A stretch of 60,314 nucleotides of DNA from Hwanghaeella sp. (lineage in GTDB: Bacteria; Pseudomonadota; Alphaproteobacteria; UBA8366; Aestuariispiraceae), in NCBI GenBank assembly GCA_028282025.1, contig JANQIT010000017.1:1-60314 (forward strand). The letters run 5' to 3'. The notes beneath the pieces are model-generated. The model saw nothing but the letters and a program-made list of their open reading frames with translations, was not told the DNA's origin and made no database searches. The first letter of the stretch is position 1. The number at the start of each line of letters is the position of its first letter. Below, in pieces: positions 51,381-60,314 of the stretch. A program made the position numbers and the translations under genes.

Positions 51381-52730
51381 ATGGTGATGGTCTTGAAAGC
51401 AATGCGCCTGCTGGCGAAACCGGCCGCCGTGGCGTCGGTGGCGCTGCTGGCCGGCTGCGGGCTTGCCGACGAATGGTTCGGAGACGCGGAAGCGCCGCCG
51501 CTGCCGGGCGAGAGGATTTCCGTCATCATCGAATCCGGGGCGGTGGAGCCGGACCCCCGGATTGCGGATTTGGACGTTCTGTTGCCAAAGCCGTATTTGA
51601 ACGAGTCCTGGCCGCAGGCCGGCGGCTATGCGGACCATGCGATGCATCATCTGCAAGTGCGCGACGCCTTGTCGGAGGCCTGGTCGAAAGATTTCGGCGA
51701 TGGATCGGAAGGGGATCAGCGGGTGTTGGGCGGGCCGGTCACCGCCAACGGCTTGATCTATACGATGGACCGCGAGTTCGAGGTGCGCGCCTGGCGCGAA
51801 GATAACGGCGCCCTGGTCTGGTCTTTCGATCCAAACGTGCCGGAAGAGGACGAGGAAGCCTTCGGCGGCGGGCTTGCCTATGATCAGGGCCGGCTTTTCA
51901 TCAGCACCGGTTTTGCACAGATCATCGCGATCGACGCCGGGGCGGGAACGGAGCTTTGGCGCGCCCGTTTGCCGGGCCCGATGCGGGCCGCGCCCGCGGC
52001 GGCCGGCGGAACGGTCGTGGCGATCACCATCGACAATCAGACGACGGCGTTCAGGGCCGAGAGCGGCGAGCAGATCTGGAGCCATACCGGTTTCTCCGAA
52101 ACGGCCGGTCTTCTTGGCGGGGCGAGCCCGGCTATCGACGGCGATGCGGTCATCGTGCCGTATTCATCCGGTGAGCTGTTCGCGCTGCGGCTGGGGACGG
52201 GGCGGCAGATCTGGTCCGATACCCTGACGGCCGTCCGGCGTGTCGACACCCTGTCGACCCTGGCGGACATTCGGGGACTGCCGATCATCGACCGTGGAAC
52301 GGTCTATGCGGTCAGTCATGCCGGACGCACGGTCGCCATCGACCTGCGCACAGGCAGCAGGCTATGGGACCGGCGGCTGGGCGGGCTGCAAAGTCCTTGG
52401 ATTGCGGGCGAGTTCATCTTCTTCATCACGACCGAGGGGAATCTGATTTGCCTGACCCGGCGCGGCGGCCGTGTGAAATGGGTTTCCAGTCTGCCGTTAT
52501 GGGAAGATCTAGAAGACCGCGAGGACCCGATTTCCTGGGTCGGCCCCATTCTCGCCGGGGATCGGCTGTTGCTGGGCAACAGTCTTGGCGAGGTTTGGGC
52601 GATCTCTCCCTATGACGGTAAGGCGCTCGGCAGAATCGACGTGGATTCGGCCGTTCGCGTGCCGCCCATCGTCTCCAACGGCACGGTCTATATTCAGACC
52701 GAAGACGGCCGTTTGACAGCGCTGCGCTAG
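51381..52730 (+). CDS. bamB: Outer-membrane assembly factor BamB
   Basis: Lipoprotein of the BAM complex that inserts beta-barrel proteins. Lipobox SVALLAGC (Cys26), then an eight-bladed PQQ-type propeller of repeated W-x-tail motifs ([64 protein letters not shown]). Length is 449 residues. The run yfgM-bamB-der supports the call. Confidence 0.93.
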   Translation: MVMVLKAMRLLAKPAAVASVALLAGCGLADEWFGDAEAPPLPGERISVIIESGAVEPDPRIADLDVLLPKPYLNESWPQAGGYADHAMHHLQVRDALSEAWSKDFGDGSEGDQRVLGGPVTANGLIYTMDREFEVRAWREDNGALVWSFDPNVPEEDEEAFGGGLAYDQGRLFISTGFAQIIAIDAGAGTELWRARLPGPMRAAPAAAGGTVVAITIDNQTTAFRAESGEQIWSHTGFSETAGLLGGASPAIDGDAVIVPYSSGELFALRLGTGRQIWSDTLTAVRRVDTLSTLADIRGLPIIDRGTVYAVSHAGRTVAIDLRTGSRLWDRRLGGLQSPWIAGEFIFFITTEGNLICLTRRGGRVKWVSSLPLWEDLEDREDPISWVGPILAGDRLLLGNSLGEVWAISPYDGKALGRIDVDSAVRVPPIVSNGTVYIQTEDGRLTALR

Positions 52731-52755
52731 TCTGCGGCCTTCGAAACGCAAGATC

Positions 52756-54219
52756 ATGACTGAATTCACCGTCGCAATCATCGGCCGGCCGAATGTCGGA
52801 AAATCCACGCTGTTCAACAGACTGGTCGGGAAACGTCTGGCGATTGTCGATGACGCCCCCGGGGTTACGCGGGACCGGCGGGAAGGGGACGCGCGTCTGG
52901 CCGATCTGCGGTTTCGGGTGATCGATACGGCGGGCTTGGAGGACGCGACCGACGACAGTCTGGAAGCTCGTATGCGCCGGCAGACCGAACTGGCGCTGGA
53001 AGAAGCGGATCTGGCGCTGTTCCTGATCGACGCCCGGGCCGGCGTCACGCCGTTGGACGAGCATTTCGCGGACCTGTTGCGAAAATCCAGGACCGAAGTC
53101 GCCCTGATCGCCAACAAGTGCGAGGGGCGGGCCGGACAACCGGGGCTGCTCGAAGCCTATAAGCTGGGATTGAGCGATCCGGTGGCGGTTTCCGCCGAAC
53201 ACGGGGAGGGGCTGTCCGACCTGTACGATGTGCTGGCGAACGCGATGGAATTCTGGGAGCCGCCCGCCGGTTCCGAACCGGACCCGGAAGAAGGCGCCGC
53301 GCTGGAGGCGGCTCTGGCAGGCGGGGAAGACGGGGAAACCGATATTGCCGCCCTTGAGGAAGCCTTCGCCAAGGAGCGCGCGCCGAAGAAGGTGAAGCTG
53401 ACCATCGTCGGACGTCCGAATGTCGGCAAGTCCACGCTGATCAACCGGCTTGTGGATGACGAACGCCTTCTGACGGGGCCCGAGGCCGGTATCACGCGGG
53501 ATTCGATTGCGCTCGACTGGACCTGGCGCGGACGCGAGATGTCGCTGGTCGACACCGCCGGTCTGCGGCGTAAGGCCCGCGTCAGCGAGAAGGTCGAAAA
53601 GCTGTCGGCCTTCGACACGCAGCGGGCCATTCAGTATTCCCATGTGGTCATTCTGCTGTTGGACGCGGCGGACATGCTGGAGAAGCAGGACCTGACGATT
53701 GCGCGGCAGGTGCTGGAAGAAGGGCGCGCGCTGATCATCGCCGCGAACAAATGGGATGCGGTGGAAGACCGGCAGGATGCTTTGCAGAAGCTGCGCGACC
53801 GTATCCTGCGTTCCCTGCCGCAGGCCAAGGGCGTTCCGGTCATGACCGTCTCCGCCCTGAAGGGGCAGCGCCTGGATAGGCTGATCGATACGGCGTTGGA
53901 AGTTTACGATCTGTGGAACAGCCGGATTCCGACCAGCGCCCTCAATTCCTGGCTGGCCGACGTGACCGGCGCGCATCCGCCGCCGCTGGCGCGGGGACGC
54001 CGCATCAAGATCCGCTATATGACGCAGGCCAAGACGCGGCCGCCGACATTCGTACTGTTCGCGTCAACGCCGGAAGAACTGCCGGACAGTTATTCGCGCT
54101 ATCTGACCAACAGCCTGCGGGAGACATTTTCGCTTCCGGGAATTCCGTTGCGCATCTTGTTGCGAAAAGGGAAGAACCCTTATGTTCAAGATGGGCGGCA
54201 ACGGGGCCGCCGGCGCTGA
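52756..54219 (+). CDS. der: Ribosome-assembly GTPase Der (EngA)
   Basis: A 487-residue tandem GTPase for 50S subunit maturation. First P-loop [16 protein letters not shown] with [13 protein letters not shown] and ANKCEG; second [16 protein letters not shown] with [16 protein letters not shown] and [10 protein letters not shown]; then a KH-like domain ([36 protein letters not shown]). It has a normal length. 25 bases separate it from bamB. Confidence 0.97.
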   Translation: MTEFTVAIIGRPNVGKSTLFNRLVGKRLAIVDDAPGVTRDRREGDARLADLRFRVIDTAGLEDATDDSLEARMRRQTELALEEADLALFLIDARAGVTPLDEHFADLLRKSRTEVALIANKCEGRAGQPGLLEAYKLGLSDPVAVSAEHGEGLSDLYDVLANAMEFWEPPAGSEPDPEEGAALEAALAGGEDGETDIAALEEAFAKERAPKKVKLTIVGRPNVGKSTLINRLVDDERLLTGPEAGITRDSIALDWTWRGREMSLVDTAGLRRKARVSEKVEKLSAFDTQRAIQYSHVVILLLDAADMLEKQDLTIARQVLEEGRALIIAANKWDAVEDRQDALQKLRDRILRSLPQAKGVPVMTVSALKGQRLDRLIDTALEVYDLWNSRIPTSALNSWLADVTGAHPPPLARGRRIKIRYMTQAKTRPPTFVLFASTPEELPDSYSRYLTNSLRETFSLPGIPLRILLRKGKNPYVQDGRQRGRRR

Positions 54220-54282
54220 TCCGCCGTCATGACGGTACGTACGGACTGCAGTCCGATCTATCCAGGAGGCAGAGGTTCCACT

Positions 54283-54684
54283 ATGCGTTTTGTCCGACCG
54301 ATAGTTGTTTTGACAATGCTGACCCTGCTGGCGGGGTGCGGATCGGCGGCGAACCTGTTCGCATCCGGCAATCCGGAATTTGACGGTCTTTGGACCGGAC
54401 GGCTGCAATTCACTTTCGGAGAAAAATCCTGTTCCCGCACCGGCGCACTGCGGGCGGAGATCCGGCAGGGCGTAGTGACCGCCAGCGTGCGCTGGCCCGA
54501 CATCCGCGGCGAAATGGATGGCGTTATCGACGACGCCGGCGTCCTGCAGGCCAGTGAAATCCTGCAAAACGGTTTCGACTTTGCGGAAGCCACCGGCCAG
54601 TTTTCCGACCGCACCGCCGAAGGCACGTTCAGCGGCAAGGGGTGCCGCGGCGTTTGGAAGCTTCAGAAAGTCCGCAACCTTTAG
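54283..54684 (+). CDS. Lipoprotein of unknown function
   Basis: A 133-residue lipoprotein: signal RFVRPIVVLTMLTLLAGCGS with lipobox LLAGC. The mature part looks like an eight- to ten-strand beta barrel or lipocalin-like fold (LWTGRLQFTFGEKSCSRTG, VTASVRWPDIRGEMDGVID, TAEGTFSGKGCRGVWKLQKV) with two Cys that could pair. Function unknown. AGGAGG and GAGG stand ahead of ATG 54283. It follows der by 63 bases. Confidence 0.8.
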   Translation: MRFVRPIVVLTMLTLLAGCGSAANLFASGNPEFDGLWTGRLQFTFGEKSCSRTGALRAEIRQGVVTASVRWPDIRGEMDGVIDDAGVLQASEILQNGFDFAEATGQFSDRTAEGTFSGKGCRGVWKLQKVRNL

Positions 54685-54772
54685 GGTATTGAACCGGACG
54701 CTCTAGCCCTGCCGAGAATCTGACGCTACCTTCTTGCGACAGCATCCGGTTCTCTATTCGCAGGGGCGTCCC

Positions 54773-55744
54773 ATGACGGAAAAAATCTCCTTTCGGCCTA
54801 TCTCTGGAACGGTTCTTCCCCGTTTTGCGGGTATTCCGACATTCATGCGCCTGCCGCATCTGGCTGTGGAACAAGCGGACGAGGTGGATATCGGCCTGAT
54901 CGGCGTTCCCTGGGACGGCGGAACGACCAACCGGCCCGGCGCGCGCCACGGTCCGCGCCAGATGCGCGACGCCTCCACCCTGATGCGCAACGTCCATCAT
55001 GTGACCGGCATTCGGCCCTATCGTTCGGCGAACTGCGCGGACCTTGGCGATACATCGGTCAATCCGGTCGACCTGATCGACACGCTGGACAGGGTGGAGA
55101 AGTTCTTTGCCGACGTGCACGCCAAGGGAATCAAGCCGTTGACGGCGGGCGGCGATCACCTGATCACACTGCCGATCATGCGGGCGATCGCCGATACGGG
55201 CAATCCGCTGGGCATGGTTCATTTCGACGCCCATACCGATACCTGGGACCGCTATTTCGAAGGCCACAAGTATACCCACGGCACACCGTTCCGGCGGGCC
55301 ATCGAGGAAGGGCTGCTCGATCCCAAGCGGACCATTCAGATCGGTATCAGAGGCGGCCTCTACACCGCGGAGGACAAGGATTGGGGGCTGGCGCAGGGCA
55401 TCCGGGTGATCGAGATCGAGGAATATTTCGATCTTGGGCCGGATAAGGTCGCGGCGCTGGCGCGCGACATCGTCGGCGACGGGCCGGTCTATGTCAGTTT
55501 CGATGTGGACGGGCTGGACCCGGTCTATGCGCCCGGGACGGGAACGCCCGAGATCGGCGGCTTTTCGACCCACGATGCGCAGAAGATGCTGCGCGGCTTG
55601 CGGGGCTTGGACATCGTCGGGGCGGATGTTGTGGAAGTCTCTCCGCCCTTCGATCAGTCCGGGGCCACGGCGGTCGTCGGCGTGACGATGATGTGGGAGA
55701 TACTCTGCCTGATGGCCGAAAAGATCGGGCGGGATACGGATTGA
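54773..55744 (+). CDS. Ureohydrolase (agmatinase/guanidinobutyrase family)
   Basis: A 323-residue manganese enzyme of the arginase superfamily. Metal motifs are GGDHLITLPI, GMVHFDAHTDTWDRYFEG and VSFDVDGLDPVYAPGTGTPE, with GIRGGLYTAEDKDWG and PFDQSGATAVVGVTMM. Such enzymes hydrolyse agmatine, guanidinobutyrate or similar guanidines to urea; the exact substrate cannot be read. Start ATG 54773 (CAGGGGCG ahead); an in-frame start at 54734 is unlikely. Confidence 0.9.
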   Translation: MTEKISFRPISGTVLPRFAGIPTFMRLPHLAVEQADEVDIGLIGVPWDGGTTNRPGARHGPRQMRDASTLMRNVHHVTGIRPYRSANCADLGDTSVNPVDLIDTLDRVEKFFADVHAKGIKPLTAGGDHLITLPIMRAIADTGNPLGMVHFDAHTDTWDRYFEGHKYTHGTPFRRAIEEGLLDPKRTIQIGIRGGLYTAEDKDWGLAQGIRVIEIEEYFDLGPDKVAALARDIVGDGPVYVSFDVDGLDPVYAPGTGTPEIGGFSTHDAQKMLRGLRGLDIVGADVVEVSPPFDQSGATAVVGVTMMWEILCLMAEKIGRDTD

Positions 55745-55780
55745 GAGTGGGGGCGGATGCGCCCAGCGCGCCGGTAATCC

Positions 55781-55812
55781 AATAAAAACGGCCCCACCCG
55801 AAGGTAGAGCCG
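55781..55812 (-). terminator. Intrinsic terminator of rpmG
   Basis: On the minus strand CGGCTCTACC pairs with GGTGGGGCCG over ten pairs, including T-G wobbles, with a TTCG loop (arms 55803-55812 and 55789-55798) and TTTTTATT after it. A second perfect hairpin with 9-bp arms lies at 55836-55857 between it and rpmG, without a T tract. Confidence 0.8.
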
Positions 55813-55870
55813 CCCGAAAGCACCGCTTAAGCCGCGCCGGTTTCGTCTGAAACCGGCATCGGCGTCCGGC

Positions 55871-56038
55871 TTATTTCATTTTGGACTCTTTGAAGACCAC
55901 GTGTTTGCGAACGACGGGGTCGTATTTCTTGAGTTCCAGTTTCTCGGTCAGATTCCGGGGGTTTTTCTTGGTCACGTAGAAATAGCCCGTATCCGCGGTG
56001 CTGACCATTTTGACCTGCAAGGTGGCTGGTTTGGCCAT
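55871..56038 (-). CDS. rpmG: 50S ribosomal protein L33
   Basis: A 55-residue ribosomal protein, too short for most ORF cut-offs. Read from ATG 56038: [20 protein letters not shown], then [20 protein letters not shown] and [21 protein letters not shown] stands seven bases ahead of the start. This is a Cys-free L33 (no zinc motif), the form without zinc, normal in many Alphaproteobacteria. The terminator at 55781 follows. Confidence 0.96.
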   Translation of the reverse strand: MAKPATLQVKMVSTADTGYFYVTKKNPRNLTEKLELKKYDPVVRKHVVFKESKMK

Positions 56039-56222
56039 AGTTCTATCCTCTCAACACGGGCAGAAAATCCGGCTTGGCCTGCCCAAATCATGAATTCGGA
56101 TCCAGAACCCGGCAAACCGAAGGGCGCATCGCGTGCCGCGCATACGCCGCAAGTTTCCGTCTCGCCAAGCTGGAATTGCGCGAACTTATGCATTTCGAAA
56201 TCAAAGTCAAGCGACAGGGCCT

Positions 56223-56263
56223 GAAAACCGGATTACCGCCGCCGCGCGGGGAAAGTAATCCGG
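56223..56263 (-). terminator. Probable terminator of the Nudix gene
   Basis: A perfect 9-bp pair, CCGGATTAC and GTAATCCGG (plus-strand arms 56228-56236 and 56255-56263), encloses 18 bases that can form a further GC-rich stem, and TTTT follows on the minus strand. It stands 18 bases past the Nudix stop. Confidence 0.55.
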
Positions 56264-56280
56264 ATCGCTTCCAGACAGGG

Positions 56281-57015
56281 CTAGGGCCAGTCCAGGCCCG
56301 CCGGATCGATCTGCGGCGGGTCGCCGGGGGCGTCTTCCTGCATGGAGAAACGGTCGCCGCGCTGGGTGAAGCGCGCGATTGGGCGGTCCTTGGGCTCGTG
56401 GGGCCGGTTCCTTCCATCGCTCTTGCACCAGATCGCCAGGGCCCGCGCCAGGACGAACCGTGTGATATGGGCCATGGGGAAGGCCGCCAGGACGAATTCC
56501 GCCCGATGCCAGGCCACGTCCTCCAATTCGCCGCTGCTGCGAATCTCGCCGATGGCCCGCGTCCCGTCGGCCAGGAAGAAGCGGCTGTCGAACCGGATCG
56601 GCACTTCCTCCGGCGTTACGGCGCGGGCGAAAAATTCCAGCCGGTCGGTGGCGGGCCGCACGTCTGCCTCGTGAAAGGCGGCGGCCGCCTCACAGCCGCC
56701 GTCCGGCAGCGGCCAGTCCGCCGGGTCGCCGTAGAATAGGCCGGTCTCTTCCCAGGTCTCGCGCACGGCGGCCCAGACAAGCGCCCGGTACATCTCCGGG
56801 GCGGCATGGCGCGCCAGACTGTCCGCAGTGCCCGCGTGCAGGGGCAGGGCGTTCGATGCCGGACGATCGGTCTCGTCCACCGTGCCGCCGGGAAAAACAT
56901 AGAAGCCGGGCATGAAGCGCAGGCTTTGCGCCCGGCGTCCCATCAGGACGTGCGGCCGGTCGGCGGGGCCGCGGAACAGAACAAGGCTGGCGGCGTCGCG
57001 GGGGCGGACGGGCAT
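56281..57015 (-). CDS. Nudix hydrolase (NUDT19-like)
   Basis: A 244-residue Nudix enzyme. The Nudix box is split: GGTVDETD starts it and, after an insertion of about 30 residues, AAVRETWEETGLFYG completes it, an arrangement shared with NUDT7/NUDT19-type CoA diphosphatases. The front SLVLFRGPADRPHVLMGRRA and FMPGFYVFPGG are typical. Substrate is likely CoA or a nucleoside diphosphate derivative; not proved. It lies between ctpA and rpmG on the minus strand. Confidence 0.87.
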   Translation of the reverse strand: MPVRPRDAASLVLFRGPADRPHVLMGRRAQSLRFMPGFYVFPGGTVDETDRPASNALPLHAGTADSLARHAAPEMYRALVWAAVRETWEETGLFYGDPADWPLPDGGCEAAAAFHEADVRPATDRLEFFARAVTPEEVPIRFDSRFFLADGTRAIGEIRSSGELEDVAWHRAEFVLAAFPMAHITRFVLARALAIWCKSDGRNRPHEPKDRPIARFTQRGDRFSMQEDAPGDPPQIDPAGLDWP

Positions 57016-57076
57016 TCTGAAAAACGGACCTTTCCCGGCTGGGGTCGCCGTATCGCGTGAAGGATTGAATTCTATG

Positions 57077-58645
57077 TCACGATGCCGGCGGCAGCGAAAG
57101 GGCGATTGCGCTTTGATACAGGTCTGCGTCGCGGAGCAGCATCAGACCGGCTTCTTCCGCAATGCCGCCATCCTCGTTCGGACGCCAGGGACAGATCGTC
57201 CCGAGATGCGCTTTTCCGGCCCTGTCGTTCGCCTTCGTCCGACGCCGGACGGAGAGGTTGTGAAGCGTGGTCGCCGGTTCCACCAGCAGCACATGGCGCA
57301 GCAGTGCGCCCGGGTCTTCGGACCCCTGTGTGCAGACGGTGGGGATGACGCCGGCCTCGTGAATCGTATAGCCGCTGGGCGCGATCAGGCGGGCCCAGGT
57401 GAGAATCAGCTCACCGCCGTTGGGCAGATCCAGAACGGTCTGCACCGATCCCTTGCCGAAGCTGCTGGCGCCGATCAGCACCGCCCGCCGCTGGTCCTGC
57501 AGGGCGGCGGCCAGAACCTCCGCCGCCGAAGCGGTCGCGCCGTCGATCAGCAGGACCATCGCCTTGCCGCCGTTGATGTCGCCTGGCTCGGCTTCGAATC
57601 GCTGATAGCTGAGGGTGTGACGCCCACTGGTGGAGGAGATCAGGCCCGCATGGAGAAAGAGATCCGCGACCTCTATCGCCTTTTCCAGCAACCCGCCCGG
57701 ATTGCCGCGCAGATCAAGGACAACGCCGTTCATGGAGTCGCCCAGGGCGGCGCGCGCCTCGCTTATCGCTTCCGCCACGCGCTTGGGCGTCCGGTCGTTA
57801 AAGGCGGTGATCCGGATGACCGCCGCATCGCCCCTGGGTCGGAAAAAGACCGTGTTCGGTACGATGTGCGTTCGCCCGACGGTCGTATCCAACGGGGTGT
57901 CGAGACCTTCCCGCCGTATCGTCAGGATAACGGACTTTTCGACCGGCCCGCGCAACATACGAACGGCCTGCCGGATCGTGCCGCCCGCCACCGGCTTGCC
58001 ATCGACGGCGGTGACGATATCGCCGACATGCAGCCCGGCGGCCTGGGCGGGGCTGTCCGGCGAGACGCTGAGGACGCGGATGCCCAGCGGGTGGCGGCCC
58101 ACGGTGACGCCGATGCCGCCGAACCCTTGGCGGGACTCCCGGTTGGACGTGGCTTCCTCGGCCCCGGCATAGCGGGAATAGCGGTCCAACAGGCCCACCA
58201 TCGCGCCAAACACCGTTTCGAACATCTCCTCCTGGGTCGACTCGGCGAGCACCGGAGAGCGGTCCCGGGCGCGGCTGAGGACTTCCGCGGCGTGGTCGGC
58301 CCATTGTTCGGCGGCTTCCCCCGGCGGCCAGTCCCAGCGCCCTACCGCGTCGTCTTCGGCGATCAGCAAGGTTGTTCCTTCGTCCGCATCGACGGTCAGG
58401 AGGGGATCTATTTCATTGATCGCCTCCAGCGCGGAAAGGGTCAGGCTGCCGATATCCGGCGCGTCGATATAGCTTTCCTCGATACTGCGGAGGATTTTTG
58501 CGAACATTTGCCGGGTCAATGTCGGCTCGGCGGCATCCTCGGGCGGAGGCGTCGAACCGCAGGCCGGCAACAGCAGTATGACCGCCGCCACGAGCGGCAA
58601 TGTCCAAGCCCGGAACGGGCGTCCTATGCGGGGATATTCCTGCAT
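57077..58645 (-). CDS. S41 carboxy-terminal processing protease (CtpA-like), lipoprotein
   Basis: A 522-residue periplasmic protease. N-terminal lipobox LLPAC follows a signal helix (AWTLPLVAAVILLLPAC), then a helical front, a PDZ domain (GFGGIGVTVGRHPLGIRVLS, AGLHVGDIVTAVDGKPVAGG), and the S41 domain: SMNGVVLDLRGNPGGLLEKA, catalytic Ser in DGATASAAEVLAAAL and Lys in GASSFGKGSVQTVLD. The C-terminal 90 residues are unrelated to standard CtpA. Start ATG 58645. Confidence 0.9.
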   Translation of the reverse strand: MQEYPRIGRPFRAWTLPLVAAVILLLPACGSTPPPEDAAEPTLTRQMFAKILRSIEESYIDAPDIGSLTLSALEAINEIDPLLTVDADEGTTLLIAEDDAVGRWDWPPGEAAEQWADHAAEVLSRARDRSPVLAESTQEEMFETVFGAMVGLLDRYSRYAGAEEATSNRESRQGFGGIGVTVGRHPLGIRVLSVSPDSPAQAAGLHVGDIVTAVDGKPVAGGTIRQAVRMLRGPVEKSVILTIRREGLDTPLDTTVGRTHIVPNTVFFRPRGDAAVIRITAFNDRTPKRVAEAISEARAALGDSMNGVVLDLRGNPGGLLEKAIEVADLFLHAGLISSTSGRHTLSYQRFEAEPGDINGGKAMVLLIDGATASAAEVLAAALQDQRRAVLIGASSFGKGSVQTVLDLPNGGELILTWARLIAPSGYTIHEAGVIPTVCTQGSEDPGALLRHVLLVEPATTLHNLSVRRRTKANDRAGKAHLGTICPWRPNEDGGIAEEAGLMLLRDADLYQSAIALSLPPAS

Positions 58646-58729
58646 GATTTGAAAAGTGCGGCGGGATCGCGGCCCAGACAAGGGGCAATGCCCCGCACAG
58701 CGGAATTTGTGGTGGCGGGGCGACGCCGG

Positions 58730-60314
58730 TCAGCGCCGCGGCATTCGTTTCGGCTTGCGTGAGCGTGCGCCTTTCGGACCGCCGAACGCGCCGCCCCTGC
58801 CGCGCCGCTGCGCCTTGCCGACGCCCTTTCCGGCTGGCTTTCCGCCATCGACGATTTCGAACACCAGGGATCCGGTCAGGGCGTTCGCCTCGACCAGCTT
58901 GACGCGCACCCGGTCGCTCAAGGTAAAGGCCAGGCGGGTTTCCTGTCCGACAAGGCAATGGTGAACCTCATCGTGGAAATAGCGGTCCCAGGGCAGGGTG
59001 CTGACGGGAACAAGCCCATCGGCCCCGGTCTCGTCCAGTCCGACGAACAGGCCGAACCGGGCGACGCCGGTGATCCGGCCCTCGAACTCCGCGCCCACGC
59101 GGTTGCTGAGATAGGCCGTGATATAGCGTTCGGTGGCCTCGCGCTCCGCCGCAGACGCCCGCCGTTCGGTGCCGGAGATCTGTTCCGCGATGGCGGCGAA
59201 CTGCTCCATCTCTTCCTCGGTCAATCCATCCTTGCCCAGGCCGTTCGCCGAAATCAGCGCCCGGTGCACAAGCACATCGGAATAGCGCCGGATCGGCGAG
59301 GTGAAATGGCAGTACCGCCGCAGCGCCAAACCGAAATGCCCCGCATTGTCACCGGAATAGACCGCCTGCGCCTGGGAGCGCAGCACGATGTCGGACACGA
59401 TCGGTCCTTTGCCGGCCGCGGCGGCCTGGTTGAGGATGCCGGTCAGCAGGCGCGGTTTGACGACCGCGCCTTTCGCCAGCTTGAAGCCGAGCGCCCCAAG
59501 GCTGTCGCGCAACGCTTCCATCTTGTCGAGCGGCGGCGGTTCATGGACCCGGTACATGATCGGCAGCCGATGCCGGTGCTGGTTCTTCTCCAAGGCTTCG
59601 GCGGCGGCGACGTTCGCGCAGATCATGAATTCTTCGATCAGGCGGTGGCTGTCGAACCGGTCCCGCCTGGTGATTTCCCGTACGTCGCCCTTGTCGTCGA
59701 TGCGCACCTGACGCTCGGGCAGATCCAGTTCCAGCGTGCCGCGCGCCTCCCGCGCCGCGGCAAGGACCCGATAGGCCGCGTAGAGCGGGCGGATTACCGG
59801 GTCGAGCAAGGTATCGGTCTTGTCCGCCGCCACGCCGTCCATCGCGGCTTGGACTTCTTCATAGGTCAGGCGCTCGGCGGAGCGCATCAGGGCGCGGCTG
59901 AAACGGTGCCGGCGCAAGACGCCCTTGGCGTCGATCACCATGTGACAGGCCATGCAGGCGCGGTCCTCGCGCGGGCGCAGAGAGCAGAGGTCGTTCGACA
60001 GACGCTCCGGCAGCATCGGCACGACACGGTCGGGAAAATAGACCGAGTTGCCGCGCAGCCGGGCCGCCTTGTCCAGCGCGCTTGCGGGCCGGACATAATG
60101 CGCCACGTCGGCGATGGCGACGATCAGCTTGAAGCCGCCCTCGTTCTCGGGGTCGTCGTCGGCTTCCGCCCAGACCGCATCGTCGAAATCGCGGGCATCG
60201 CGGCCGTCGATGGTCACCAGCGGCAGGCCGCGCAGATCGACCCGGCCGCTGTCGAGCTGCGGTCTCGGCAGGCCGCGGCAATCCGCCCGCACGGCATCGG
60301 AGAACTGGAACGGC
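58730..60314 (-). CDS. rnr: Ribonuclease R, N-terminus outside window
   Basis: 3'-5' exoribonuclease for structured RNA. The frame is open to base 60314, so the protein begins beyond the window; about 528 residues are seen. The RNB catalytic region TIDGRDARDFDDAVWAE holds the metal Asp set, AIADVAHYVRPASALDK follows, and near the end is an S1 domain (AEFEGRITGVARFGLFVGLD) and a lysine/arginine-rich tail (AQRRGRGGAFGGPKGARSRK). The gene precedes ctpA on the minus strand by 84 bases. Confidence 0.95.
   Translation of the reverse strand, partial: PFQFSDAVRADCRGLPRPQLDSGRVDLRGLPLVTIDGRDARDFDDAVWAEADDDPENEGGFKLIVAIADVAHYVRPASALDKAARLRGNSVYFPDRVVPMLPERLSNDLCSLRPREDRACMACHMVIDAKGVLRRHRFSRALMRSAERLTYEEVQAAMDGVAADKTDTLLDPVIRPLYAAYRVLAAAREARGTLELDLPERQVRIDDKGDVREITRRDRFDSHRLIEEFMICANVAAAEALEKNQHRHRLPIMYRVHEPPPLDKMEALRDSLGALGFKLAKGAVVKPRLLTGILNQAAAAGKGPIVSDIVLRSQAQAVYSGDNAGHFGLALRRYCHFTSPIRRYSDVLVHRALISANGLGKDGLTEEEMEQFAAIAEQISGTERRASAAEREATERYITAYLSNRVGAEFEGRITGVARFGLFVGLDETGADGLVPVSTLPWDRYFHDEVHHCLVGQETRLAFTLSDRVRVKLVEANALTGSLVFEIVDGGKPAGKGVGKAQRRGRGGAFGGPKGARSRKPKRMPRR

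Noticed and set aside
55836-55857. Perfect 9-bp hairpin after rpmG as terminator
   Set aside because: No T tract follows on either strand; the hairpin with TTTTTATT at 55781 is the better terminator.

Overview
The window is chromosomal DNA of a GC-rich alphaproteobacterium, probably of the Rhodospirillales. The taxonomic pointers are a GcrA cell-cycle regulator with GANTC (CcrM) sites in front of it, a DUF2794 protein, two PAS_5-type proteins, an alphaproteobacterial direct-repeat LexA box (GTTC-N7-GTTC), and Rhodospirillales-like FdhD, BamB and Der neighbourhoods. The order-level placement is inference. There are about 62 protein genes, no tRNA or rRNA gene that I can see, no CRISPR array, no phage and no intact insertion sequence. 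One 221-bp palindromic MITE-like element is present.

Layout, left to right. 1-5379: the end of NAD kinase, a secreted protein, an NTF2-like protein, then a molybdenum-cofactor block: moaA (minus) divergent from an overlapping set fdhD - GGDEF diguanylate cyclase - mobA. 5380-12946: mixed genes (LysR regulator, class III cyclase-like protein, a lone phnM, a TlpA/CcmG-like thioredoxin, an SDR, unknowns) with a low-GC stretch at about 5.8-6.2 kb holding a startless ORF. 13082-15790: a leucine/isovalerate module (LiuR-type MerR regulator with a palindromic operator, two hot-dog thioesterases, isovaleryl-CoA dehydrogenase). 15902-21900: the phenylacetyl-CoA epoxidase operon paaABCDE, preceded by a PAS_5 gene and a methyltransferase and followed by a second PAS_5 gene. 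22041-36375: M24 peptidase, RutE-type nitroreductase, HD-GYP phosphodiesterase, exported glutathione peroxidase, FeS photolyase, PhyH dioxygenase, a periplasmic binding protein next to a hybrid histidine kinase, an ABM/SDR pair and an MFS pump.

36479-46428: YciI and a ThDP enzyme converge on a long minus-strand run: ligase-associated exonuclease, cisplatin-type ATP-dependent DNA ligase, otnK-otnC-otnI (tetronate catabolism), XRE regulator and mnmC. The MITE sits exactly between the ThDP gene and mnmC and supplies both stop codons. 46533-50461: UXS-type epimerase, a glycosyltransferase-like gene, gcrA, a zinc-ribbon gene with a LexA box, DUF2794 and a lipoprotein. 50721-60314: envelope and housekeeping genes yfgM-like, bamB, der, lipoprotein, ureohydrolase, then on the minus strand rnr (cut by the window end), ctpA-like protease, Nudix and rpmG, several with clear intrinsic terminators.

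The most interesting signals are the substrate-binding protein/hybrid kinase pair without an ABC transporter, the diguanylate cyclase built into a Moco/formate-dehydrogenase maturation operon, a divergent pair of paralogous unknown proteins 20 kb apart, the stop-codon-donating MITE, and a LexA box in front of an uncharacterised zinc-ribbon gene.
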